Origin: SCBR16-9 sp964537975
GTDB taxonomy: Bacteria; Hydrogenedentota; Hydrogenedentia; Hydrogenedentales; SCBR16-9
Direction: 5' to 3'
NCBI GenBank assembly: GCA_964537975.1
Contig: CAZIDP010000021.1
Coordinates: forward strand, 6,079 to 70,078
DNA: 64,000 nt
Shown: in pieces, positions 27,601 through 34,475 of the stretch
Position numbering within the stretch: the first letter of the stretch is position 1
Layout: the number at the start of each line of letters is the position of its first letter
Notes under the pieces: generated by a model
Told to the model about the DNA's origin: nothing
Database searches by the model: none
The model's input: the letters and a program-made list of their open reading frames with translations, nothing else
Made by a program: the position numbers and the translations under genes

Positions 27601-27759
27601 AAACTCACGATGCACCAGTGTATCAATTTCCTGATGTCCAAGCGCTTCATCAAGATTGCGCCAATAAGCCGGACCCTTTATTGTGGTCAAGTCATCTCGC
27701 AACTGTCCCATGTCCTTACTGATTTGTACTGATTTATCGGAATTCATGGTCTTTTCCAT
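24682..27759 (-). CDS. actB: Alternative complex III iron-sulfur subunit ActB
   Basis: About 1025 residues. A Tat-type motif (SRRNFMKVMG) and a Cys-ending hydrophobic segment (LAGLAGC) lie about 65-90 residues in, as in the family. A molybdopterin-oxidoreductase-like domain (about 100-700) is followed by a ferredoxin-like domain with four cysteine clusters: CTGCGVCSLAC, CMHCENAPCEPVC, CVGTRYCANNC and CTYCVQRI with CQAACPSK. These would carry three [4Fe-4S] and one [3Fe-4S] centre. Known ActB proteins lack molybdenum cofactor. ATG chosen at 27759; an ATG at 27747 follows a GGA and is an alternative. Confidence 0.95.
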   Translation of the reverse strand: MEKTMNSDKSVQISKDMGQLRDDLTTIKGPAYWRNLDEALGHQEIDTLVHREFPAHAGELLDPVSRRNFMKVMGASMMLAGLAGCARQPDENIVPYVKAPEESIPGKFDYYATAMPLGGYGYGVLASSFQGRPTKLDGLKGHPATLGASSKHLQASLLDLYDPDRLDTVLNVGRLSTWSRFSADLGNVLLEEGIRNGAGLRILSGTVTSPTLASQKMLLLEAYPEAHWHQYEPVNHSNHHEGTRMVFGRAADCTYDLTNAQVVLSLDSDFLHTGPGHIRYAQDFAQNRDYDHNGNHISRLYVAESSPTLTGGQADHKINLRYPDIETLARLVAQSLEIPNIDTAEEAGAKIPSKWLETVVQDLRQAGNHAVVIAGDHQPPVVHALACLINHTLGATATDGIVKYIDSVEADPVDHMASLRALVDDMQAGKVSTLIILGGNPVYNTPAELDFAGAIDQVNFRVCLTPAQNETSWLCHWVIPEAHYLEGWGDVRGYDGTLSVIQPLILPLYGGKTAYEVMDVALGGEGTNSLKIIKDAWAARYDGENFENFWRVTLSKGVVEGSAYTPIEITPDGADLPAQSYTPVGGALDVVFRPDPSILDGQFANNGWLQELPKPLTLLTWDNAVCIHPDTARQLHLNDMDQVQVKLGGQSVMAGVNLQFGHPRQSVTVHLGYGRKRCGQVGKDLGFSAYTLQSADSPWFATGIDLVKTGRRVLLARTDEHWQIEQSTIDQARKAEDRHLIREGTISIYKDQPDFAQHMGHHEPSPDNTMYNPEEKAWEGNAWGMTIDLNKCTGCGVCSLACQAENNIPVVGKEEVAKGREMLWIRIDRYYKGDMYGNPEVVHQPVPCMHCENAPCEPVCPVGATVHGVEGLNEMVYNRCVGTRYCANNCPYKVRRFNFFKYADHDTPQLKLMRNPNVTVRSRGVMEKCTYCVQRINQARIDSKREFRDIYDGEVVAACQAACPSKAIEFGNINDPQSRVAMAKKSGRNYGLIADIGTRPRTTYLARLSNPSPELVSGSNLATEH

Positions 27760-27761
27760 GG

Positions 27762-28418
27762 TTACCGGTGACAAATTGAACAGTTTGTCAACTGTTCTGT
27801 TTTAATATTGTACTTTTCAACCAGACGCAAGCCCTGTGCTATTTGATCTTTTGGTGCTTGCCAATTAACGTTAAAAACCTGATCCGCGGGTCGTATAAAT
27901 TTCTCTGGTGCACGATGACACTCCAGGCACCAGCTCATGGACATGTGCTGGGCTTTATGCGTCAGGGGCATCTCATCTATCTGGCCATGGCAAACGGTGC
28001 AACCGACACCTTTGGCAATATGTATACTGTGATCAAAATAAACGAAATCTGGAAGATCATAAACTCTAGTCCACTCCAGGGGTTTATTATTATTCCAGCT
28101 GTCATGAAGTGGTTGTAAAAGGGTGGCATCAACTAAGACTTGTGAATGACAAGTCATACATGTTTCTGATGTGGGGATGCCTGCAAAATTACTTTTCTCA
28201 ACACTTGAATGACAAAAACGGCAGTCCATAGCATTACCTCCGACATGGCGTTCATGGCTGAAGGGAATGGGCTGCTCTTTGTTAATACCAACTTGTGTTA
28301 CTACCGGCGATCGATAAATTATGGCTGCAATTGCCACAGCGCTACCCAATACTACAGTGAGAATTGCGACGCCGGACCGCACCAGAAAATTTGTGCCGGG
28401 ACCAAATACTTGTGCCAC
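27762..28418 (-). CDS. actA: Alternative complex III pentaheme cytochrome c ActA
   Basis: 218 residues. One N-terminal membrane helix, then five heme c sites: CRFCH, CMTCH, CTVCH, CLECH and CSICH. It is the multiheme electron-transfer subunit of complex III, exposed to the periplasm. I chose the GTG at 28418 (Ala-Gln-Val-Phe-Gly-Pro-Gly follows): AAGGA at 28429-28433 is 10 bases upstream and this N-terminus matches the family. The frame is open to a TTG at 28445. The gene stops 2 bases before actB. Confidence 0.93.
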   Translation of the reverse strand: MAQVFGPGTNFLVRSGVAILTVVLGSAVAIAAIIYRSPVVTQVGINKEQPIPFSHERHVGGNAMDCRFCHSSVEKSNFAGIPTSETCMTCHSQVLVDATLLQPLHDSWNNNKPLEWTRVYDLPDFVYFDHSIHIAKGVGCTVCHGQIDEMPLTHKAQHMSMSWCLECHRAPEKFIRPADQVFNVNWQAPKDQIAQGLRLVEKYNIKTEQLTNCSICHR

Positions 28419-29064
28419 AGGTACAGGTTCCTTATTACTTACCAAATTTCAATACTGACCATACCAAATGCCAAGAACCACCAGAATGATGAACTTTATT
28501 CCACAAACTGATGATTGTATAAAGAAAAATTGATCCGGTAGCAGTTTTTATTCGGTTATCGATGGGTAGGGTAGATGTAAACTACACATCAATCTGCAAC
28601 AGAATCAACAGTATCTAATTGAAATACCCTGTGGTCTTTCATGTAATACAAAGCTATTGAAACCACCACAACAAATATTTGAAATTGTTTGGAATTTTAT
28701 TCCTAATGCCAAGTTTGGACAGAAAAAGAAACCAGGCAGTAAATAAAACCATCTCACCTATGGAGCATTTACGCGTCTGACACGTAAAATGCCCAACCTC
28801 CTCAAAAGATGTTTTCAATTATGCATAGACAAGAAAGCTTAGTCAAGTTACTCATGATTGTAGGGTATTGAAATTTGTTATAAACACCATTTTTATCACC
28901 ACAACACAAAATTTTTATGAGAAATTGGTGAGATACTATTGATGAATTGTATAAATAAACTGAAGATTAAACACCCATAAATAAATAATCTTTACAAGAT
29001 ATAGCGTAATTATATAAGCCGACTTTTTCTAAGCATTATGTTGTTCATCTCAGGGTAATCAAGT
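28419..29064. other. AT-rich divergent intergenic region between complex III and ATPase operons
   Basis: About 640 bases between two oppositely transcribed operons that must both be promoted here. No gene is recognised. I see one good inverted repeat, GCATTTACG (28766-28774) and CGTAAAATGC (28784-28793), which could be a regulator-binding site or a hairpin. No consensus -35/-10 pair was confidently located for either operon. Confidence 0.5.
28766..28793. promoter_or_regulatory. Inverted repeat in the divergent promoter region
   Basis: The arms GCATTTACG and CGTAAAATGC are 9 bases apart and complementary apart from one extra A. It is the only sizeable palindrome between actA and the ATPase genes. 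It could be an operator for redox or oxygen control of either operon, but there is no second copy in the window to support this. Confidence 0.35.
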
Positions 29065-29343
29065 GTGAATAAAGTTAAAAACTTTGTAAATTTGACTCAA
29101 ATTGTCTTGCTTTGGGACGATCTGGCCATAATTAAACAAGTTTTGAGACGAAAAGGGAATATTTTGATTTTTCCCGGTGTCCCTTTCAGCGTATTACATG
29201 ATAGCTGCGTCATCTACGCAGCTGGTAATAACGAACCTATTCATTTGGTGGCGGTTATGATTTCAGAAACAGCGGGACTCACTCGACAGGTGTGTCTGGG
29301 TATGTATTGGAATCCAGTTACCAAATTGTTTTTAAAGGAGTAA
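29065..29343 (+). CDS. Uncertain small ORF upstream of the ATPase operon
   Basis: A 92-codon frame starting with GTG, with AGGG 7 bases upstream, whose TAA overlaps an ATG at 29343. I do not recognise the product (one hydrophobic middle stretch, three cysteines). The region is AT-rich and codon use is not clearly coding. It may be a leader or a chance frame. Given only because it is well positioned for translation into the ATPase operon. Confidence 0.25.
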   Translation: MNKVKNFVNLTQIVLLWDDLAIIKQVLRRKGNILIFPGVPFSVLHDSCVIYAAGNNEPIHLVAVMISETAGLTRQVCLGMYWNPVTKLFLKE

Positions 29344-29348
29344 TGATC

Positions 29349-29672
29349 ATGCAAAATTCCCGCTTGCTTGAGTCAGTCGCGAAGCATGAAAAGAAGCTGA
29401 TGGCACAATTGGAGAGCACCCGTGAGGAAGCTCGTACTATTGTTAATGAAGCACAGGATGCAGCATCAATCTTGCTCCAGGAGGCTCAGCAGAAGCTAGA
29501 CGCTGAATTGAATACCATGCGTCGTGAAGCACTTGATGCGCGTGAGCACACGACGAATACGATAGAAGATGCTGGACAAGAAGCTGTAGATGCGATTCGT
29601 CAGGAGTCAGCAAAAAAAATGGAAGCAGTCAAGCAGCAGATATTACTGCGGCTACTGCCCGCTTTGGATTAA
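29349..29672 (+). CDS. V/A-type ATPase small coiled-coil stator subunit (G/H-like)
   Basis: 107 residues, almost entirely one charged heptad-rich coiled coil with Ala, Gln and Glu repeats, ending in LLRLLPALD. This fits the small peripheral-stalk subunit (G or H) that pairs with subunit E. Start chosen at the ATG at 29349, which follows AAGGAG by 8 bases; the ATG at 29343 is too close to that site. First clear gene of the ATPase operon. Confidence 0.75.
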   Translation: MQNSRLLESVAKHEKKLMAQLESTREEARTIVNEAQDAASILLQEAQQKLDAELNTMRREALDAREHTTNTIEDAGQEAVDAIRQESAKKMEAVKQQILLRLLPALD

Positions 29673-29690
29673 GAAAGGGTTGATCAATCC

Positions 29691-31622
29691 ATGATTGCCA
29701 AAATGGAACGCGTGGAGATAGTGTTTCTTCGGTCTGAATTAAGCAGAGTAGTACCATTCCTGCAAGATATGGGTGTGATGCATCTGGAGGATGTACCGCT
29801 GGCACTTGATCAAGCGCCGGGTTACCTGCATCGGGTACATTTACCTGAACAGGAAAAAGAAGAACTGGATAAAATCGGCGAGCTAGATGGGTTTATCAAA
29901 GAGACCATCCCACTACTTGGCAAAAAGCCTGAAACAGATGACATTGCTTCTGCCGGAGCAGAATTGATTCATGAATCTTTCGAGCAATGGGACCGTAATG
30001 TTCGTTCCTGGAACCGGAACCTGCGGTCTATACATCGCCGTCGGTTAAATATTCAAGACAATATTGAAGTAGTTACCAATTATCGCGCAACTCTCAAAGC
30101 CATTGCGCCCATGCTGGCAGAGCGAAAGGCAGTACTTGGCGAAACTGCCCGAGCAGTTATTCTGGAAGGGTATAAATCAGAAGACATTGACCTGCTTGAA
30201 AAACGTATTTTAACGGATGTCGGGCAAGAATGTGATGTCATATATCAACCGCTGAATCGCAATACTTTGGTTGCTGTTATCATGCACCCTTCCGACAAAC
30301 TTGATGCTGTCAGCGAATTGTTGCAACGTGAAGGTGTAGTCAGTGTAGATTCTCCGGACAAAGATGTACGGGGAAACGGTATTACAGAAGTGTTGGATAA
30401 AATCGAGGAGAAGCTCAAAGCCTTGCGAAATGATTTGCAAGAGATGAATGAGCAACTTAATGAATATTCTGTACACCATGGTGCAGCAATTATGGCCATA
30501 GAAAAGTTGTTTGACAACCGCTTGTCCCAGTTGCAAGTTATAGAACATTTTGCCCAAAGTGAGCTTGTATGTGTTGTCCATGGCTGGGTACCATCTGATG
30601 AGTACAACAAGTTGTGTACATCACTTCGTCGTGAATTTGGCAATAAAGTTGCTGCAGACACGATGTCAATTGAAAGTGTAGATGTACACCGTGTTCCTAT
30701 TCAACTGCGTAATGGTCCGTTGTGGAAGCCATTCCAATTGATTCTGGGGCTTTTTGATCCACCCAAATATGGTTCATTTGACCCAACCTGGATTGTTGCC
30801 ATATCGTTTATTATGTTTTATGGTTTCATCCTTGGTGATGCCGGATATGGACTCGTCATCATTGGTATTGCTGCCTGGGTAAAGAAGAAGTGGGGCAAAA
30901 ATGAAATGCTTCATGATGCGATGACTATTGCGCAATGGATGGGTGCTTCTTCCATTGTGTGGGGTATTATTTATCTTGAAGTCTTTGGTGACTTGATATA
31001 CAAAACCACCGGGTTGTACCCGCTTTTCCACCGGGCCGATTATCCAATGGTACTGCTGGCCATAGCGATATTATATGGTTTAATTCACATCCCGTTGAGT
31101 CTGGTTATTGGCATTGTTGAAGGATATCGCCATGGCCACAGAAAACATGCGGAAGAAAAACTTGGCATGTTGATAGGATTGACAGCCTTGGGTGTCGCTG
31201 TTCTGAGCATTGTCGGTATGATGCCACTGGGTAGTGGGCTGGGCTATTTTGCTGCTGCCTTGTTGTTTGCTACCTCACTTTACTACCTGGTGCGTTCCAT
31301 GGGTTCAATGTTTGCTATGGGGGTGATGGAGATTATGGGGCTGACCTCCAATGTGCTTTCCTATGCCCGTCTCATGGCACTTGGTCTGGCATCTGTGGTA
31401 TTGGCGGACCTGGCGAACGAATTGATTTATGGTACTTCTGGTATCTGGCTGTTGCTTATCGGGATTCCCGGTGCCGGATTGGTACATATGCTGAATATTT
31501 GTATTGGCGTTTTTAGCCCGACGATTCACTCGTTGCGCTTGAATTATGTTGAATTTCTACCTAAGTTTTATGAGCCGGAAGGGCGAAACTACACTCCATT
31601 TAGAAAGGAAATAGTATGGTAA
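29691..31622 (+). CDS. ntpI: V/A-type ATPase subunit I (a-type, membrane stator)
   Basis: 643 residues. N-terminal cytoplasmic half (about 1-345) with coiled-coil segments forming the collar attachment of the peripheral stalks; C-terminal half with about seven to eight membrane helices, including LTSNVLSYARLMALGLAS. The Arg in SYARLMALGL is the conserved channel Arg that interacts with the proteolipid ring Glu. Forms the ion half-channels. Its stop overlaps the start of the proteolipid gene by 7 bases. Confidence 0.93.
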   Translation: MIAKMERVEIVFLRSELSRVVPFLQDMGVMHLEDVPLALDQAPGYLHRVHLPEQEKEELDKIGELDGFIKETIPLLGKKPETDDIASAGAELIHESFEQWDRNVRSWNRNLRSIHRRRLNIQDNIEVVTNYRATLKAIAPMLAERKAVLGETARAVILEGYKSEDIDLLEKRILTDVGQECDVIYQPLNRNTLVAVIMHPSDKLDAVSELLQREGVVSVDSPDKDVRGNGITEVLDKIEEKLKALRNDLQEMNEQLNEYSVHHGAAIMAIEKLFDNRLSQLQVIEHFAQSELVCVVHGWVPSDEYNKLCTSLRREFGNKVAADTMSIESVDVHRVPIQLRNGPLWKPFQLILGLFDPPKYGSFDPTWIVAISFIMFYGFILGDAGYGLVIIGIAAWVKKKWGKNEMLHDAMTIAQWMGASSIVWGIIYLEVFGDLIYKTTGLYPLFHRADYPMVLLAIAILYGLIHIPLSLVIGIVEGYRHGHRKHAEEKLGMLIGLTALGVAVLSIVGMMPLGSGLGYFAAALLFATSLYYLVRSMGSMFAMGVMEIMGLTSNVLSYARLMALGLASVVLADLANELIYGTSGIWLLLIGIPGAGLVHMLNICIGVFSPTIHSLRLNYVEFLPKFYEPEGRNYTPFRKEIVW

Positions 31623-31996
31623 AGGGACTGCTGATTTCGAAGAGACTGTTAATATGCACAGGGATTGGATTATTGATAGCAATGGTGCTGGCTCCGGTTG
31701 GGCTTGCCCAGGACATTGAATTTGGAGAGGAAGCAATCATCACTGAAGAAGAAGCTGTACCAGTGTCAATTGGAGAGGCAATACGTGTATTGGGATTGGC
31801 TTTGGGTGCAGCAGGTGCGATTGGACTGAGTGCTTTGGCAACTGCTCGTTCGCAAGCCGCTATTGGTGCGGGTGGTACCGGCGCCATGGCAGAAAAGCCG
31901 GAATTGTTCAGCCGTGTGTTTATTCTGGTCGCATTGCCTGAAACAATGGTGGTTTTGGGCTTTGTGTTGGGTATAGTTATAGCCCTTAATATATAA
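31616..31996 (+). CDS. ntpK: V/A-type ATPase proteolipid subunit K
   Basis: 126 residues. A signal-like hydrophobic N-terminus (residues 11-31, ending LAPVGLAQ), an acidic linker, then a single two-helix hairpin: a Gly/Ala-rich first helix and a second helix carrying the ion-binding Glu in ALPETMVVLGF. This resembles the short proteolipids of Thermus-type V-ATPase with a cleavable leader more than the double-hairpin type. The residue after PET is Met rather than Gln, which I take as weak support for protons over sodium. Confidence 0.88.
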   Translation: MVKGLLISKRLLICTGIGLLIAMVLAPVGLAQDIEFGEEAIITEEEAVPVSIGEAIRVLGLALGAAGAIGLSALATARSQAAIGAGGTGAMAEKPELFSRVFILVALPETMVVLGFVLGIVIALNI

Positions 31997-32104
31997 ATAC
32001 AATAATGGAATGAATGAATAACTGGTTGCGCCAAGCCCATCTATCGGACAACCCGTAACCATGATGGAAGCGCGCAATTTCAATTATAAAAGGAAGTATT
32101 GTAT

Positions 32105-32755
32105 ATGGACTCAGCTCCTCTCCTGGAAACTATGACACAGGAAATCTCTCGTCAGCAGAAAGGCTTACTGGCGGAGGCGCGTGCGCGTGCTGAATTAATT
32201 CTGGCGGAAGCCGAAGTGTCTGCCAAACAGCGAAGAGAAGAGACCATTGCAAGTTTAAAGGAAGAGCTTGATGCTTTGGCAGAAACACATCGTGAACGTG
32301 CTGAAGCCAATGCAAAGTCTGCCATGATGAGCATCAAAGATACCATTACAGATGATATTCTGAAAGATGTCCGTGCAGAACTGATACGAATTGCAGAAGA
32401 TGACACTCGGTTCCAGCCGATATTGATCAAATTACTTGATGAATTGTTAATATCTAAAGTTGGTACAAATTGGCGCAACGAGGGGCGTCTGGAACTGAAA
32501 GTTAAAGTGCCAGGCGCTCACGTTGATGCTATTAATAGATGGTTGCGCGATCAAGGTGTTTCCGATGTTCAGGTTGAAACATTACATAAATTGATCGATG
32601 GTGTTGCGTTACAAGACGCAGAGCAATCATTTCGTATAAGTAATACACTGCATGATCGTTTGGAAAAACAAGAAAAGAAATTACGTGGTTTCGCAATGAA
32701 ACAACTTTTTGGTGAATTGTCCGGTGACATTGAGACTGGAGACACGACATCATGA
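32105..32755 (+). CDS. ntpE: V/A-type ATPase subunit E (peripheral stalk)
   Basis: 216 residues. Long N-terminal coiled coil (about 1-95) and a mixed alpha/beta C-terminal head, the layout of subunit E. ATG chosen at 32105, which has AAAGGAAG 8 bases upstream; an in-frame TTG at 32099 is too close to that site. Overlaps the subunit C start by 4 bases (ATGA), so the two are translationally coupled. Confidence 0.88.
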   Translation: MDSAPLLETMTQEISRQQKGLLAEARARAELILAEAEVSAKQRREETIASLKEELDALAETHRERAEANAKSAMMSIKDTITDDILKDVRAELIRIAEDDTRFQPILIKLLDELLISKVGTNWRNEGRLELKVKVPGAHVDAINRWLRDQGVSDVQVETLHKLIDGVALQDAEQSFRISNTLHDRLEKQEKKLRGFAMKQLFGELSGDIETGDTTS

Positions 32756-33816
32756 CTCAGACAATCAACCCGGATGTAGTGCATTTTAATGCTCGCCTGC
32801 GTGCAGTGAAAAGTGATTTCTTTACTCGGCATGATATTGAAGAAATGTTAAACAAGGGTGATGTCGCCAATATGGCAGAAGCACTCCTGGACTCAAATTA
32901 TCGTAAAGAAATGGCGGAAGCACTCACGCGGTATAATGGTGCTGATGCAATAGAGGAAGCATTGACAAGGAACCTGGCAAAAACGTACCAAATGTTGATT
33001 CATCGTGCCGTTGGTGATTTTAAAATCCTGGTTGAATTGTTTTTGACTCGTTGGGATTTGGCAGCGGTCAAATCGTTGATTCGATGTGTACACCACAGTT
33101 TTGAACCAGAAGATGCTGTTTCGTCTCTTGTTCCAGGTCCTGAGTTAACGGTGCCCTTGTTGCAAGAGTTTGCTGCTGCCGAAAATGTTGAAATCTTGAT
33201 TCGACAACTGGTGGCGTGGAGACCGGACTTGTGCAGTGGTCTTCTTGCTGCCTATCCCGCATACGAAAAGAGTAATGATCCAGCACCTCTGGAAGAGGTA
33301 TTGGACCGAGATTATTTTGTAGGCAATGTGCGTGTTTTGTCAGACATGCAGGACCCTGACGCAATACGACTGAAGGAATACCTTCAATCTGAAATTGATC
33401 GCATCAACCTTCGGGTCGTATTTCAATATGTCGAACGATTGCTGCAATCTGTCAATCTCTCGGAACGTTTATTTCCAGAAGGAACACTCAAAGTAGAGTT
33501 TCTTATGCGAATGGCAGAACGTGATTCCGTGGAGGGTGCCATGGAGATGCTTGGCAAAACGTCTTATCGTGATCTGGTCGATGAACTGTACGAATTGGTG
33601 CAGACCCATCGTTTTGCACCAGTTGAACGCTTTATCGAACGCATCATGATACGTCAAATCAGGCGTGAAGCACGCTCCAACGCGTTTGGTATTGCTGTCA
33701 TGATGGATTATGTGTGGTTGAAATACAATGAAGTCGTTAACCTGCGGCTTGTTGCGCGTGGATTGACAGGACACATACCGCCGGGACGCGTTCGCAGTGA
33801 GTTGTATTTCATCTGA
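32752..33816 (+). CDS. ntpC: V/A-type ATPase subunit C (d-type central axle adaptor)
   Basis: 354 residues, all-alpha, with several Arg-rich helices (FLMRMAER, IERIMIRQIRREARSNAFG), matching the V/A ATPase subunit C/d that sits between the proteolipid ring and the DF axle. The conserved MMDYVWLKYNEVVNLRLVARG near the C-terminus is typical. Followed by about 110 bases before subunit F. Confidence 0.9.
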   Translation: MTQTINPDVVHFNARLRAVKSDFFTRHDIEEMLNKGDVANMAEALLDSNYRKEMAEALTRYNGADAIEEALTRNLAKTYQMLIHRAVGDFKILVELFLTRWDLAAVKSLIRCVHHSFEPEDAVSSLVPGPELTVPLLQEFAAAENVEILIRQLVAWRPDLCSGLLAAYPAYEKSNDPAPLEEVLDRDYFVGNVRVLSDMQDPDAIRLKEYLQSEIDRINLRVVFQYVERLLQSVNLSERLFPEGTLKVEFLMRMAERDSVEGAMEMLGKTSYRDLVDELYELVQTHRFAPVERFIERIMIRQIRREARSNAFGIAVMMDYVWLKYNEVVNLRLVARGLTGHIPPGRVRSELYFI

Positions 33817-33927
33817 CATAAAGATAATGCCTGTGACTTACCAGGCGATATTTGTTTTCAATGAAATAATGTGTTGGCTACGTACTGTAACCGAATATCT
33901 ATTTCTAAATAAGGAAATATTGAAAAA

Positions 33928-34251
33928 ATGGCGTCAAGAGTATTAGCACTGGCTTTCGGTCAGACTGCGTTAGAACTGGCCCTGGCAGGCATTACAGTGG
34001 AAGACATTGATGACATTATTGAAGTGGAAAAACGACTTGATTCCTTATTGAACAGCGATGCTGAGGTTGTCATTCTTGATGAGAATTTCAGGTCAAAGTT
34101 CAGTGATGTCATGGCTGCTAAACTAACACGGCATTCTGGACTGCCATTAATCATATATTGCCCCAGTTTTATTGAAGAAAATTCCGGAACCGATGCCTAT
34201 ATAAATGCAATCGTAAAACCGGCGGTAGGTTTTGAAATCAGACTGGATTAA
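33928..34251 (+). CDS. ntpF: V/A-type ATPase subunit F
   Basis: 107 residues of the small Rossmann-like subunit F, which binds subunit D in the central axle and regulates rotation. Features are a short N-terminal beta strand and GITVEDID..., a middle AEVVILDENF strand and the Ile-Ile-Tyr-Cys-Pro-Ser segment. AAGGA precedes the start by 10 or so bases. The next gene begins 224 bases later after a structured leader. Confidence 0.85.
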   Translation: MASRVLALAFGQTALELALAGITVEDIDDIIEVEKRLDSLLNSDAEVVILDENFRSKFSDVMAAKLTRHSGLPLIIYCPSFIEENSGTDAYINAIVKPAVGFEIRLD

Positions 34252-34353
34252 GTTTTACGTTCAAATGATTTACCCAATTGCATTAATTTATATCAGCATA
34301 ACAGGGTGAAGCATTTTTATTTGTTATACACAAACATTAAAAATTGTATAGTT

Positions 34354-34458
34354 CCCGGGCGCAGGTACAAGCTCACATCGGTAAGATGTCAAGAGACATA
34401 GAGAGTCCAGTTAGTGTTTACTTACAGGATTCCATCCCGACGCAATTCCGTTGCCCGG
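34354..34458 (+). ncRNA. Possible structured RNA leader before ATPase subunit A
   Basis: In the 224-base gap between subunits F and A, several stems can be drawn. An outer stem pairs CCGGGC (34355-34360) with GCCCGG (34453-34458), ending 5 bases before the subunit A Shine-Dalgarno AGGAGG (34464-34469). Inside it GTAAG (34381-34385) pairs with CTTAC (34421-34425), enclosing the hairpin ATGTC-AAGA-GACAT (34386-34399); GGAT-TCC-ATCC (34427-34437) is a further hairpin. A TATAGT at 34347-34352 just upstream could be a -10 box. This could be a regulatory leader for the catalytic subunits; no known riboswitch family is recognised. Confidence 0.4.
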
Positions 34459-34475
34459 ATAACAGGAGGAAGACA

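Noticed and set aside
34344..34475. Longer N-terminus of ATPase subunit A from 34344
   Set aside because: Extra residues do not match the family; the ATG at 34476 has AGGAGG and the region upstream folds as a possible leader.
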